Shown: positions 8,536 to 18,373, counted from the first letter of the stretch. The stretch is DNA of 24,153 bases from Chara braunii (GCA_003427395.1 BFEA01000133.1:1354877-1379029); one strand, 5' to 3'. The notes: generated from the sequence alone by a model not told the origin. Translations and numbers: made by a program.

Positions 8536-8689
8536 CACACACAGATTTGTGAAACCCAGCTGCTGGATGAGATGACCTTTGAGGCAGATTGGGTCCCTGT
8601 GTGATATTGGGGACTGTTTTTATTTTAATTGTCTGTGTCAGGCAGCTGGCATGTCAGGGTGTCTCTGTGTCCCAACCCTAACCTTGTAG

Positions 8690-8910
8690 AGTGTGGAAAA
8701 CTGGCCGAATGACAGAAATGGAAAATGTGTCGAATCGCTGCCGTGATGCATTTTGCAGCTAAAATGATATTAGTTTTTTTTCTAGTATTTTTCCTAAAAC
8801 GATCACCAATGAAATCTACAGATTCTGAAATTTTTAATATTTTTTTTTATATTCTTCTGAGCTAAAAAAATCATGGAAGATGCAGTACTTTTCTGTTGGC
8901 TGGCACATGG
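8690..8910 (+). repeat. ~210-bp satellite-like unit, left of LTR element
   Basis: Contains the ordered landmarks of the family seen at 16905-17530: GGAAAATGTGTCGAAT, then TATTTTTCCTAAAACGATCA, then TTCTTCTGAGCTAAAAAAATCA, then GTACTTTTCTGTTGGC. It stops at 8910, exactly where the left LTR begins, which indicates that the retrotransposon inserted into this unit. Confidence 0.65.
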
Positions 8911-9294
8911 TGCAATCAGACTTGTCTTTGACTTCACTTCCAGCATGCATACACACAAGTGCCGGTGGTCAAACAACTTCCTCTGTCTAGAATCAACAAC
9001 AAGGATGAGATGGCGCACAACGCCCACACAGAAAACTCAGAGATATGTCTGTCGGCCAGAAACTCAGTATAAGTCAACTTATCACAACTTATGGCTATGG
9101 TGACTGGCGCCGATCTGAATTTTCACCCGAACGTTGTATCTACCATTAGGGACACTCACACTCACTGACACGCATGTAAACACATACTGGATCTACCTTG
9201 AATGTCTACGCCCCCCCCCCACCCCCCACACACTACTGTTGTCGTCAACAAGTTGGTGGCTATGACCGCTGTTGTCTTCCTTTTCCCATAGTGG
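8911..9294 (-). repeat. 3' LTR of element 1 (possibly partial)
   Basis: Matches 15876-16273 along its length: both start TGCAATCA on the + strand, and homology ends at TAGTGG. Divergence is about 11% over the first ~275 bp by eye. The CA microsatellite of the other copy is replaced here by a C-rich run at 9211-9228. The inner end may be lost to the insert at 9415-9489. Confidence 0.75.
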
Positions 9295-9414
9295 GATAGA
9301 GAGATACAAATTAGTAAGTATAATTATGATTCGGCGCCCACAAAAGGGTGAGGAGGTTTTGATCTCTTCATTAGCTGAGGAAAAAAGTCAACTCTTATTC
9401 CGTGATGTATATGA

Positions 9415-9489
9415 GGGACGCTGGACCCGTTTTCCAGCATGTGCAACTCCCCAGCAATAGATGGAGCGACTGATTAAAAAAAAAAAAAA
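9415..9489 (+). mobile_element. Retroposon-like repeat, copy 3, cutting integrase
   Basis: Core at 9415-9467 (GGGACGCTGGACCC through AGCAATAGATGGAGC) followed by A14 at 9476-9489. The - strand integrase frame ends right at this A run, so the insert truncates pol. It is the clearest of the three copies for a 3' A tail. Where its 5' end lies between 9295 and 9414 is not visible. Confidence 0.6.
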
Positions 9490-10349
9490 GTTAGGTTGCC
9501 TACCCTGAACTGTGAGGGTCTGCGATGCTTGTTCGTCTGGTCAATCATGCGCAGCGAAACCTTTCTAAGGTTTTCGACCACCTTAGCGACTTTCTTCGAG
9601 TGCCGCAAGGCAAACTGTCTGGAACCGGGAGGTAATCTTTGAATCTGATCCCGATTCAGTCCTTCAAACAACATCCACGGTTTAAACAACTTCTGTAACT
9701 CGTTAGGAGTTCGACATGTAGCTAGGTGTACATTGTTGTTATAAAGGCTAGCTACCTTGGGAAGCATCTCATCCCAATTTGCTTGGTCTGGTCTAATACA
9801 TACATTTTGAGTAATTGCTGCAAGATCTTATTCATCTTCTCTGTCTGGCCGTTTGTCTTTGGATGAGGATCTGACGACATTAACAACTTAGAGCCGTAAA
9901 CTTTCATAAGATCCTGCCAGTTCTGGCTAGTAAACCGTGTGTCTCAATCACTAACTATGGACAACGGTATGCCATGCTCACTTACCCTGGAGTCTAAAAA
10001 CTTCTCTATGCCTCTGAAGGCAGAGGTACGGAGACTACATATTTGTTAAATCGGTCTACTATGGTTATGACTTGGCTTTTGCCATGCCTATTTCTGCTTC
10101 TGGTATCCATGCAATCAATGAAAACTGAGTCTCTGGGTCCTGCGGGGATAGGCAAGGGTCTGAGGAGACTTAAAGGTGCTCGTGTCGTTGTCTTGTTGTC
10201 TTCATGTCAGGCCATGGATACAACATAATGAGGTTGGCCAAAGTCTTTTGCCAACCAAAGTGCCCTTCCATATCATGGAATTCCCCTAAGATCAAACTAT
10301 GGATCTCTTCATTATTGGGGATGCACAGTCTATCAACGATGTTGGTCTT
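9490..10349 (-). pseudogene. Integrase remnant of element 1
   Basis: The pol integrase would splice the cDNA into the host genome. Visible pieces, in element order: an H2C2-like start with EFHD..GHFG near 10280, then core motif SD-stop-DTRFTS near 9935-9950 and TNGQTEKMN near 9835-9855 (family: SDRDTRFTS and TDGQTER), then the C-terminal HRRPSQFRVGNL segment ending at 9490. An in-frame TGA at 9944-9946 replaces the Arg after the catalytic Asp, consistent with CGA to TGA decay. The zinc-domain cysteines are not recognisable. The C-terminus is cut by a retroposon-like insert. Confidence 0.75.
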
Positions 10350-10890
10350 CTAAAAGAGAAGCCCGTTCGTGGTGCAATAATTTGGCTCACTATCAGAAAC
10401 TTTCGTCACTCTCCTTAGTAAATCGCCATAGATTGTATCCCGAGCATATGCATCTTTTATCCTTTGCTGCAGGCTCGTCCCTATATCTAAGTAGTGTACT
10501 ATCGCCCCGAAGTGGTCAGCTCTTCTACTCATTGCATCGGCCACCACGTTGTACTTACCTTCAACAAGCTTAAACTCAAAGTCAAACTATTCTATCTCAG
10601 TTGTCCACCTAGTCAACTTGGGCGTCATCTTGATTTTCGTCTTTAACCATTTCAGAGTCTCATAATCTGAGTAGACTTTGAAGTGTCTCCCAAGAAGGTA
10701 ATGCCTCCAATGGTATAAGACATGCCTGAGAGCGTAGATTTCTCTCTCGTATGTCGAGAATGTTACGTTTTTTTTAGGGCAACCTCGCTGACATGAACTC
10801 GACGGGTCTATAGCCATTGCCGATGTCTTGCTCTAGCACAACACCTATGCCATACTGACTTATGTCTGTAGTGATGACAAAAGGCAACGA
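10350..10890 (-). pseudogene. RNase H remnant of element 1
   Basis: RNase H degrades the RNA strand of the RNA-DNA hybrid during reverse transcription. The - strand shows TTDISQYGIGVVLEQD near 10890-10830 (family TTDAS.YGIGAVL), then STYEREIYALRHVLYHWRHYLLG, then VYSDYETLKWL (family TDHKSLKYL) and finally VADAMSRR near 10547-10520. A frameshift lies at the A-run near 10770. In-frame stops lie near 10587 and at 10350-10352, the latter probably replacing a Trp. Confidence 0.75.
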
Positions 10891-11049
10891 AGGATTGACT
10901 ACTTCGAGGATTGGGTACTCTACCAAGGCCTTCTTCAATTTCTTCAAGGCCGAGGTGCAATCTTGATCCCACTTCCATATTGTTTTCCTCTTTAGGAGTC
11001 TGCGAAGGGGAGCAGCGATACCTGATACATTTCTTATGAACTTCCTGTA

Positions 11050-11941
11050 CTAGTTGGTCAATCTTAAGAATGACCGCAACTTAGTCAGAGTGTGATGAGT
11101 TGGCCAGTCTCTTATCATCGTGATCTTACCGTTCTCTGGTCTAATGTCGTCTCCATGTAATACGTGGCCTAAGTAAAAGACTTTTGTCTTGGCCCACTCA
11201 CACTTATTCGCGTTGATCTTGAAGTTTGCGTCTCGCATCTTCTCCAAGATCTACCTTAGACGACCCTCATGTTCCTGGAGGTTCTTACTGAAAACTAAGA
11301 TACCATCTAAATAAACTACAACAAATCTGTCTAACCACAATCTAAACAAGTCGCTCATATAGCGTTGAAATGTGGCTGGTGCATTGGTTAGTCCAAAGGG
11401 CACACTATTGACTCATAATACTCGTATCTAGTCCAAAACGCCGTCTTGTACTATCATTACGATGTACCTCTATCCGATGGTACCCTAACTTCTGAATCAT
11501 ATCTATCTTCGTAAAGTACTTACAACTTTGCACCCGATCCAACATGTCACTTATGTGGTGCAATGGTTCTGCATTCTTGACTGTTATGACGTTCAAACTC
11601 TTATAGTCTATACACATTCTTAACTCTCCCTCTTTCTTGGAGACAAATAAGACATGTGCGCCAAAAGAAGATGAGCTCGGTCTAATCCATCCCTTCTCGA
11701 GGAACTCGTCTAACTGCTTACATAACTCCTCCAATTCCTTGGGAGACATCCGGAAGACTGCTCCTTTAGGCATTCTACTGCCAGGTTCTATCTCCATACG
11801 ATGTTGAATGGGTCTTGGCACTACCCCTGAGGGTGCCTCTGATAGATCCTTGTACTCGTTGAGCAAACGGACGATGGTCAGACGAATCTTTTTTTCCTGC
11901 TTTGGCTGATCAGAAACTGACTTGACATACGCTACAAACAC
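11050..11941 (-). pseudogene. Reverse transcriptase remnant of element 1
   Basis: It would copy the element RNA into DNA. The - strand carries the Ty3/gypsy RT landmarks: EKGWIRPSSSSFGAHVLFV, then LRMCIDYKSLN, then YFTKIDM near 11505-11525, then [11 protein letters not shown] near 11390, and then the palm motif YLDG at 11302-11313, where the family has YLDD. The second catalytic Asp is therefore Gly and the enzyme would be inactive. Two frameshifts lie between 11455 and 11395. A thumb segment with YLGHVL follows at 11247-11050 in another frame. Confidence 0.85.
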
Positions 11942-12583
11942 TTATGCCTCAAGCTGCTCTTTTTTTACGAGTCTAGCAAACACAAGAGCGTTGAGGCAGC
12001 AATGTGCCAGAGACTTGTCGACTTCTGACGCATGGAACAGGCGGGCTTTCTTACCCCTGCCTGATGGACTAGGGAGCATGCACTCATGCTCTCTAAGGTG
12101 CAATGTGGCCCCAACTGCCTCTCCACAATCTGTTTCAAGAACTATATCGAATGAGAGGTTCTCTTTTATGAGGAGAATCAGGGAGTGAGGGACTTCCTCT
12201 ACCTGACCCCTTTGCTCTAGGCGAAAGTACGCCTGGACTCCCTCTACGTACTCCTCGATCCGCATGGTGCGATTGTCTGTGAGGATACTGACTGCAGGTT
12301 CCTTCAACTTTTGGATCTTAAGGCCTAACTTTAACTTCTTCAGCGCTTTATGATTAATGTAGCTTCTGGTGGCCCCACTGTACATAAGGGTCTCTTCTCT
12401 AGCTCTAAAGATCTCTACGTCTGCTAAGATGAGCTGCCCTTTTCCACGCTTTTTCATCTTGGCCCAGACTTGCCTTTTCTCCTTCAACTCTTCAGCCAAG
12501 CCTGTGAGGGAAATGCCTAGAGAGACTCTAACGCAAATAGTCTCTGGGCAGCTATCTAGGCGCTGACCAACAACCTCTTCCAT
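11942..12583 (-). pseudogene. Aspartic protease region of element 1
   Basis: Retropepsin would cleave Gag-Pol. The active-site motif reads MYSGATRSYI, where the family has a DSGAT core: the catalytic Asp is replaced by Tyr at 12380-12382. The later ILG-PWL motif is not preserved. The frame runs into RT and is separated from it only by an in-frame TAA at 11942-11944, so this was one pol frame. The 5' part (GTGTTTG) would lie in gag-pol linker sequence. Confidence 0.75.
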
Positions 12584-12702
12584 GGAGGTACGTGGAGTGG
12601 GAGTGTTTGTTTGTACTCCTGGGGTAGGGTCAGTTGCTACCTCTACCGGCAGTTGCCTTTTGCTGCCCCAGACGCAACATTGCGGAACCCTCTATACTTG
12701 GG

Positions 12703-12744
12703 GCAAAACTTGATGATGTGCCCGGCGTCGCCGCATAACACACA
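12703..12744 (-). pseudogene. CCHC zinc knuckle of element 1 Gag
   Basis: On the - strand, codons at 12744 down to 12703 read CVLCGDAGHIIKFC, a perfect C-x2-C-x4-H-x4-C nucleocapsid knuckle that binds the element's RNA. It lies in a different frame from the open frame at 13106-12630, so a frameshift separates it from the Gag body. Confidence 0.85.
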
Positions 12745-13170
12745 CTGATATTTGTCAATACGGTCCTGCCAGACATTTTGATCAATGTTGAGGGTTTCCC
12801 AAGGTCTACCTTCAGACCTTCCAGGGTGCCATGCACCCCTTTTGGGAGGTGATCGACCAGGACTAGGACGGTTAGGCGGGGGACCTTGACCCCTTCCTTC
12901 CGCTTGGCGGTCTCTATTGCCGCCAACCCCCTGGCCGCCTCGTCCACAACCACCCGAGGCCTGACCACCCTTGAACTGACCTCATCCTCCACCTTGCGGC
13001 CTCCCTCCGACCACGACAACAGTGTAAGTACTCCCCTTTCCTGCACTGCTGTCCTCTTCCTCTGGCCCCCACTTTTTGTCAGTGTAGGGGATTTCTTCCG
13101 CACCATCTTCTTCCATTGTAAGGATAAAATTGTCTTTGACCTTGACTTGAAGTGAGATGGAGCACCCTTT

Positions 13171-14656
13171 TCACTCTTTGCCCTTGGCTAGGTCCTTATG
13201 ACAGGAAGTCATAACTGGCATCGCTTGGGCGGCAAACACAACACCCTCTCTACTAAGGAGATCATAGGTCATTCTTGACTGTTGTTTCTTGTCAAAGAAG
13301 TACCCTTGCAAATATTTGGGCAACGGGGGGTAACAAAGTTGGACGAACTGTGCTTCAGTAACTCCATATCCAAGCACAATGATGAGTTCATCCATAGCGG
13401 ATTTGAGGGCATGTACGCTCCTCCATTGCCTCATGTGAACTATCTGGAGCTTATCAGACGCCCTTATTCCACTTGTGACGTTTGCAAATCATTCTGACCG
13501 TGTGGCGAAAAAATCTTTAAGGTGAGTGACAACAAAATATTGGACCATGTCATTATCGCAGTGGGCGACAATGTCTAGAAGGCTATCACGACATGGTCTT
13601 CGGGAGCTACGTCCTGCAAATGCATGTAGGATTGAACACAAGCCTCCGACTTATCAAAGTCTTCCCCTTTATTTCCATTGTAGGGTTCAAAGAAACACCC
13701 TTTGACCCGTTCACGGTGTGTGCGCGGTTCCTCCTCCTTGGGGGCCATCATTTTGACACTGTCTATTGCACCTGTACAAAATTTCTCAGTCCTACTAATT
13801 GCAGTACGCATCTTGTTTGTCAAACGGAGCATCATCTGTTGGGAAAAATATTGGAACCCTATGCGAAGGGATTCCAGGGCAATGCCGTGCCCACGGACGT
13901 GCTTCAACTGCTCTTGATGTGCTGTTAGCACAACAGTCACACTTTGGGTCAGGGTGTCAATTTTATTTTCTACTTCGGCATCTTCCCCTATCTTACCCAA
14001 CCGCTCTTCTGCCATCCTCAATTACCTCTCCATACGGTCCGCTATCTATAAATGTCTCGTTTTTTCCCTTGCGAGACGTAATTGCCACTCCAATCGTTTT
14101 TCCTACTCGCTTGCCTTTCGACGCATGCGGCTTTCTTCTTGCTCCAGTTCCTTCTCCAATGCTTCTCTCTTAACCTTGGGGACTATCAACTCGGCCTCTC
14201 CGTCTGTACCCAAGGACAAACTCGCCACCCACTCCTTCACCGCCCTTTTCGTTTCCTCTGGCGATGCGAATCCCAAACTTGATTCTCCTCTCTCCTCCTT
14301 TCTTTCTTCAGTCCCTACCAGTGTTCCTCCTCTTCTATACAACAAGGGATCTTCTTTTTCTACTTTTTTTTTTTTTTTTTTTCTTCTTCTTCTTCTAACG
14401 CGGCCAACTTTGCCTCTTGCTCTCTCTTCCACTTTTCCATTTCCTCTTCCATCTGCTTCTGACTGATCGCTTCTTCCTCCATGAAGGCCAGTTTCTTGGC
14501 CCGTTGGATGAACTCCTCCATCTTTTCCCTTTTCTCATGGAGGATTCCAACGGCTCTCTCCTCTTGTGCCTTACTATATGGAGTTGTGCTGACTCCGGTC
14601 CTGGCGATCACTATGTTGGTAGGGGCACAATCAATGGCGATTCCACTCCTCAACAC
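13171..14656 (-). pseudogene. gag: gag remnant of element 1
   Basis: Gag forms the particle that packages element RNA. The likely start is the Met at 14656. The N-terminus is Glu/Lys-rich and coiled-coil-like (residues ~40-98) and runs into a T-run (+ strand 14366-14382) that breaks the frame. A second segment continues from 14432 with KEWVASLSLGTDGEAELIVP, a third from 14021 to 13575 includes a CFFEPYNGNKGEDFDKSEACV stretch typical of the capsid-like part, and a fourth covers 13434-13171. At least three frame changes or stops separate the pieces. From memory the style resembles charophyte Gag proteins (inference). Confidence 0.65.
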
Positions 14657-14727
14657 TTAGACCTACCACCCTAGTACTGACTTTAAAAAGGACTACAGAG
14701 GTCTCTCGTTCACTTCAGCCAAGTTAC

Positions 14728-14910
14728 CACAACCTTCAGATGCTTTCACAACCACAGTCAGTGTCAGTCACCAATCTTTTCACAACTGTCGGATGCTCCC
14801 GCAACCATAGTCATCAATCTTTCCACAACCTTCGGATGCTTTCGCAACCACAACCACGCACCTTTCCACAACCGTCGGATGCGATCGCTACCACAGTCAT
14901 CAATCCCACA
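14728..14910 (-). repeat. 43-bp minisatellite, four units, in element 1 leader
   Basis: Units with CACAACC(T/G)TCGGATGC...CGCAACCA start at 14728, 14781, 14824 and 14867. The period is 43 bp, except that the first unit has a 10-bp insertion. It lies in the untranslated leader between primer site and gag. Confidence 0.85.
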
Positions 14911-15465
14911 TGGCTTCAACTTCAGATTGACCCTCTATCAACTAAACGATTCTAGCCTAAGCTACTGCTAGTCTGTCACTACAGGACTATTGGCGGATCA
15001 TGAGGCTTTTTAGGGAGGTCCCCCACAACTCCTCAAAAATTCTTTAATGTCGCAGTCAAGACGACGATCACAACCAAAGTCCTCTCAAGAATTAGACAGA
15101 CTGGACACCCGCTCTGCAGCTCGGAGTTCGGGTATAGTGTACCACCCAGAGCAACCTGCTGGTATGTATCGGTCCTTGGGGTGTTTTCCCAAGTCGTCTA
15201 GCGTCAGATACACCTTACCCCTACTAAGTCTCATGCAGACACTAACTCACAGCCCCTATAAGACCACATACATGGAACCTATCGACCTGGACAAAAGTGA
15301 ATCGATGCAAAAAGAGATGACTGCCTCTTCAGCAAGTACCAAGGTGAGTGTGCAACATCCACAGGGAATGGGGAACAAGGGCTAGGGCTTGAAGGGTTAT
15401 ACCGCTCCTCGCTCCGCACTCCAACTTGCTCAACGGGCACCGGTTAACGCTCACCGGACAACGAC

Positions 15466-15533
15466 GGTCAACCCCCGCTCAACATCGGTCAATGTTGGTC
15501 AACCCTTGGTCAACGCAAGTCAACTCCAGTCAA
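15466..15533 (-). repeat. Cluster of six TTGACY motifs
   Basis: GGTCAA at 15466, 15487, 15497 and 15508, and AGTCAA at 15518 and 15528, all read TTGACC or TTGACT in the element's sense. TTGACY is the W box bound by WRKY factors (established knowledge). Function here is inference; it may be just a decayed 10-21 bp tandem repeat. Confidence 0.5.
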
Positions 15534-15559
15534 ACCTCGATGATCAACACTTGGCTATG

Positions 15560-15840
15560 GCGACTTTCTCCTCCCTTCCTCAACCTCTCCTTCCTCGTCC
15601 TCAAGCTCAGCTATGGCGGACTGCCTCTTCCTCTTCACGTTCATCACCTCTCTCTCTTCCTTTCTCTCTCTCGTCCACTCCTTCTTCGTCTCACAGGTTT
15701 TCTTCTTCTTTTGAGCTTGGCGACTATGGTCGTCGTCCGCTATGGCGGACTATCTTCTTCCTCTTCGCGGGCGTCCATCTCGCCCTCTCTCTCTTGTTTT
15801 TCGTGTCGCAGTCTTCTTCCTCTTCACGGCGGTCACTGTG
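15560..15840 (+). repeat. CT-rich leader tract with CTATGGCGGAC repeats
   Basis: Pyrimidine-rich, with CTATGGCGAC, CTATGGCGGAC and CTATGGCGGAC at about 15555, 15611 and 15740, each followed by CTTCCTCTTC. It is degenerate tandem sequence within the element 1 leader, and no gene is seen in it. Confidence 0.6.
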
Positions 15841-15862
15841 ATGGCGCAGACAACAGGAACCT

Positions 15863-15874
15863 GCTCCGATACGA
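15863..15874 (-). other. Primer binding site of element 1
   Basis: Read on the - strand this is TCGTATCGGAGC, followed by AGGTTCC. It starts one base after the end of the 5' LTR. It matches the complement of the plant initiator-Met tRNA 3' end (TGGTATCAGAGC, then CAGGTT) with two substitutions. This is where minus-strand cDNA would be primed. Confidence 0.75.
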
Positions 15875-15875
15875 G

Positions 15876-16178
15876 TGCAATCAAACTTGTCTTCGACTTC
15901 ACTTCCAGCATGCATACACACAGGTGCCGATTGTCGAACAACGTCCTCAGTCTAGAATCAGCAACAAGGATGAGATGGTGCACATCCCCCACACAAAAAA
16001 CTCATAGATATGTCTGTCGGTCAAAAACTCAGTATAAGTCAACTTATCACAACTTGTGGCTATGGCCACTGGCGCCAATCTGAATTCCCACCCGAACGTG
16101 GTATCTACCATTAGGCAAACTCGCACTCGCTCACATGCCTGTAAACACACACTGGGATCTACCCTGAATGTCTGCGCC

Positions 16179-16212
<34 letters not shown>

Positions 16213-16273
16213 ATTGTCGTCGTCAACAAGCTGGCGGCTATGGCCGCCGTCGTCTTTCCTTCTCCTCTAGTGG
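15876..16273 (-). repeat. 5' LTR of element 1 (minimum extent)
   Basis: Matches 8911-9294. In the element's sense it ends GATTGCA, directly before the primer site, giving the canonical CA end. The other end is not resolved. Homology to the left copy stops at 16273, but no TG start or target duplication is convincing there, and the LTR could extend to about 16904. A (CA)n run lies at 16182-16209. Confidence 0.75.
16182..16209 (+). repeat. (CA)14 microsatellite
   Basis: Perfect CA run inside the LTR. The partner LTR has a C-rich run instead. Confidence 0.95.
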
Positions 16274-16904
16274 CTATGGCCGCTGCCCACTTCTACTTCG
16301 GGCTCCTGCAGACCTCCAACGTATAAGTTGCTTCAGCAACGCTTCCGCATGGCTCACAGGCGAATGGATGAATGGTTGGGCACTGCCTTTTTATTTATCC
16401 TGTTTCGCTGGTGGTCTGGCCTGCCATCGGTCCCAAGCCCAAGTGATGTGCGGCCCCACCTGGTGCTTGCTAACTGGACAAGCTGGACTGGGACTGAGAC
16501 CGCTGACTGGACTAGGACAAGACTGACCCCTGCTGACTCAGCTACGAACACTGACTCCTGTAGCCTCGAAAGGTCGAGTCGACGAGTCTAGAACCTCCTA
16601 GGCTACAACTGATTGACCCCTACAGCTCCGAAGAACCACATAGTAACTTCTAGATTGACTCTTCGCTACACTTAAAACTAATCTCTAGAACTGACCCTAA
16701 GACTACTAATTTGTAGGTCGTTGGCTCAACTAGACACGACCCAGACTACATATGGGTAACATTTGTACATGAGTCGAGGGGCAGGTTGCGGGTTCAAACA
16801 CTGACAGAGTTAATGGGTAATTGTACAGGGGGTTGGGGTAGGTCTAGGGATTAAGCCCTGGGGTCTGCACTGTCCCGCGAACTGGGTGAAACCGTTTCAA
16901 TGGC
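16274..16904. other. Unassigned stretch between LTR and satellite
   Basis: About 630 bp without a recognised gene. The part at 16480-16660 is rich in CTGAC/CTGGAC words. A tRNA-like pair of boxes lies at 16722-16801. It may be the rest of a ~1-kb LTR, or a separate insertion. Confidence 0.4.
16722..16801 (+). promoter_or_regulatory. Possible tRNA-like pol III promoter (SINE head)
   Basis: The A-box-like TGGCTCAACTAG at 16722-16733 and B-box-like GGTTCAAACAC at 16791-16801 are spaced like the boxes of a tRNA gene. The short stem CCCA/TGGG sits where an anticodon arm would be. No full cloverleaf, A tail or target duplication was found. Confidence 0.3.
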
Positions 16905-17530
16905 ATAGCAGCGAAAATGGAAAAGGTGCCGAATTTGCACGGTGGTTATTTGATAGTCGAAAATATTTTTTTATTTTTAAAAAATATTTTTTCTGAAAAT
17001 ATCACAACCTAATCTGCACGCTCTTCAATTTTCACGATTGTTTAACGCATTCTTCTGACCGTGAAACATCACTGAAGTTAGGATACTTTTTCCGTTAGCC
17101 CACACACGGAAGAGACTCGGTGGAAAAAATTTGGAAATGCACCGAATTGACGCGGCAACCATTTGAGCATCAAACTGTTTTTTTTTCCTGCCCAGATATT
17201 CTTCCCAGGAAGATCAGGACCTAATCTACGACCCCTCCAATTTTCAGGATTTTCAACGCGTTCTTCTGAGCTGGAAAAATCACTGAAGTAAGGGTACTTT
17301 TTCCGTTGGCCCACACGTCGTAGAATTATGGCAAAATTGGAAAATGAACTGAATCAGCGTGACAACTCTTTCAGGGTTAACTATTTTTCTTATTTGTTTT
17401 GACATTTTTCCTAGAACGGTCATATGATCTAATCGACGGTTTATCAAAATTTCAGACGTTTCTGATTATTATTAGTTTAAGCGTGAAAAATCGCCAAAGT
17501 TAGGGTACTTTTTACTTGCAGGACTGGACC
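16905..17530 (+). repeat. Three satellite-like units, period ~206-214 bp
   Basis: Landmark GGAAAAGGTGCCGAAT and its variants lie at 16919, 17133 and 17339. Each unit continues with an A/T-rich centre, an ATCTAATC-like word, TTCTTCTGA, an AAATCACTGAAGT-like word and GGGTACTTTTTCCGTTGGCCCACAC. Similarity between units is moderate. A fourth unit lies at 8690-8910, on the far side of element 1. No coding sequence is present. Confidence 0.75.
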
Positions 17531-17836
17531 CGCGGGTAACCAACGGTCGACGCCCTGTCCGTATCCTTGCTCCGTAGACACCACCAGGACGCGAGTGCCC
17601 CGATCTTCGTACGACCCAAAGATGATGATTCGTAACTTCCGGTACAATAGAAAAAAGTAAAGACGAGATAGAGAAAAAGATTAAAGAAAGACACATGCAG
17701 AGTGAGTTCGATGTCCAGTCCGAGACGCATCATACATGCTCAACCTCGTGATGTACACGTGGCAGGATGTTACATGCAGCGCGTGCACACACAGGCCATT
17801 TCGCAGGGCCGACGGCCATTTGGTAGGCCCGACGGT

Positions 17837-18079
17837 GTTCAGGCCAAAAGCCTGAACTTCAGGCCGAAAGCCTGAAATCCAGGGCTTACAGGCCCCCTGT
17901 CGGCTCAGCCCGAAAGCCTGAAGTCCAGGGCCTATCCCTGGTCGTTTCAGACTAAAAATGGCAACAACCTTTTTAGCCTGAAACAAAGGGCCATTTCCGG
18001 TCGTTCATCGGAACGACCGGCCCTGAAACTCAGGCACCGAACAAGGGTTTCGGAAACAGACTATTATTAGTCTGTTTCC
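17837..18079. repeat. Cluster of perfect short hairpins in the LTR
   Basis: Stem-loops at 17837-17857 (8-bp stem GTTCAGGC), 17858-17876 (7-bp TTCAGGC), 17944-17984 (15-bp with one mismatch), 17997-18020 (perfect 10-bp CCGGTCGTTC, 4-nt loop) and 18052-18079 (perfect 12-bp GGAAACAGACTA, 4-nt loop). They lie 70-310 bp from the LTR start, that is, in the presumed U3. Confidence 0.85.
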
Positions 18080-18373
18080 CACGCCAGCCTCAAGCAGGCT
18101 GCTGCACGCCAGCCCCTGGCACACTTCGGCATTGGCAAGAGCTGCCTCTCGGCCTGACCGGCCTCCAGTAGTCAGGAGGCAGGCCGAGGCAGTACATAGG
18201 ACTTCCCTAGCACTTCCGAGGTAGGCAGTCTGCAGTTGTAGTCTTCAGGATTCGGGAGCAGCACTCTGGAGGGAGCGCTGCAGTGTAGAGTAGTAGCGTT
18301 AGCTTGTAGTCTTCAGTGCTGGGCACAGTAGGTAACTGTAGTCTCCAGCGCTGGGCGCCAAAGCTAGGTAGTA

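Larger units (their letters stand above)
8911..16273 (-). mobile_element. Degenerate Ty3/gypsy LTR retrotransposon (element 1)
   Basis: Two direct repeats of about 390 bp (8911-9294 and 15876-16273) bracket a - strand gag-pol. Coding order in the element's sense is gag, CCHC knuckle, protease, reverse transcriptase, RNase H, integrase, the Ty3/gypsy order. A primer binding site directly follows the 5' LTR (the right-hand copy). The LTRs differ at roughly 11% of positions by eye, and the frame is broken by many shifts and stops, so the copy is old and dead. The outer limit on the right is uncertain: the satellite-like repeat interrupted at 8910 resumes near 16905, so the 5' LTR may run up to ~1 kb or something else may fill the gap. 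Confidence 0.85.

Noticed and set aside
8003-8552. Overlapping frames of 150-170 codons rich in Phe/Cys/Leu
   Set aside because: They translate a 65-bp T-rich tandem repeat and microsatellites in two frames at once, so the openness is from composition.
8911-16273. CRISPR-like or phage-like arrays among the tandem repeats
   Set aside because: The window is eukaryotic. The repeats are minisatellites and LTRs without spacer architecture.
16273-16352. CATGG at 16348-16352 as the target duplication of element 1 (matching 8906-8910)
   Set aside because: A 5-mer match in an 80-bp search is weak, the implied LTR end lacks CA, and the left LTR shows no homology beyond 9294.
15389-16526. Several + strand frames of 110-190 codons
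   Set aside because: They lie in the CT-rich leader and LTR of the - strand element. Ser/Leu/Arg-rich low complexity, no homologous domain.
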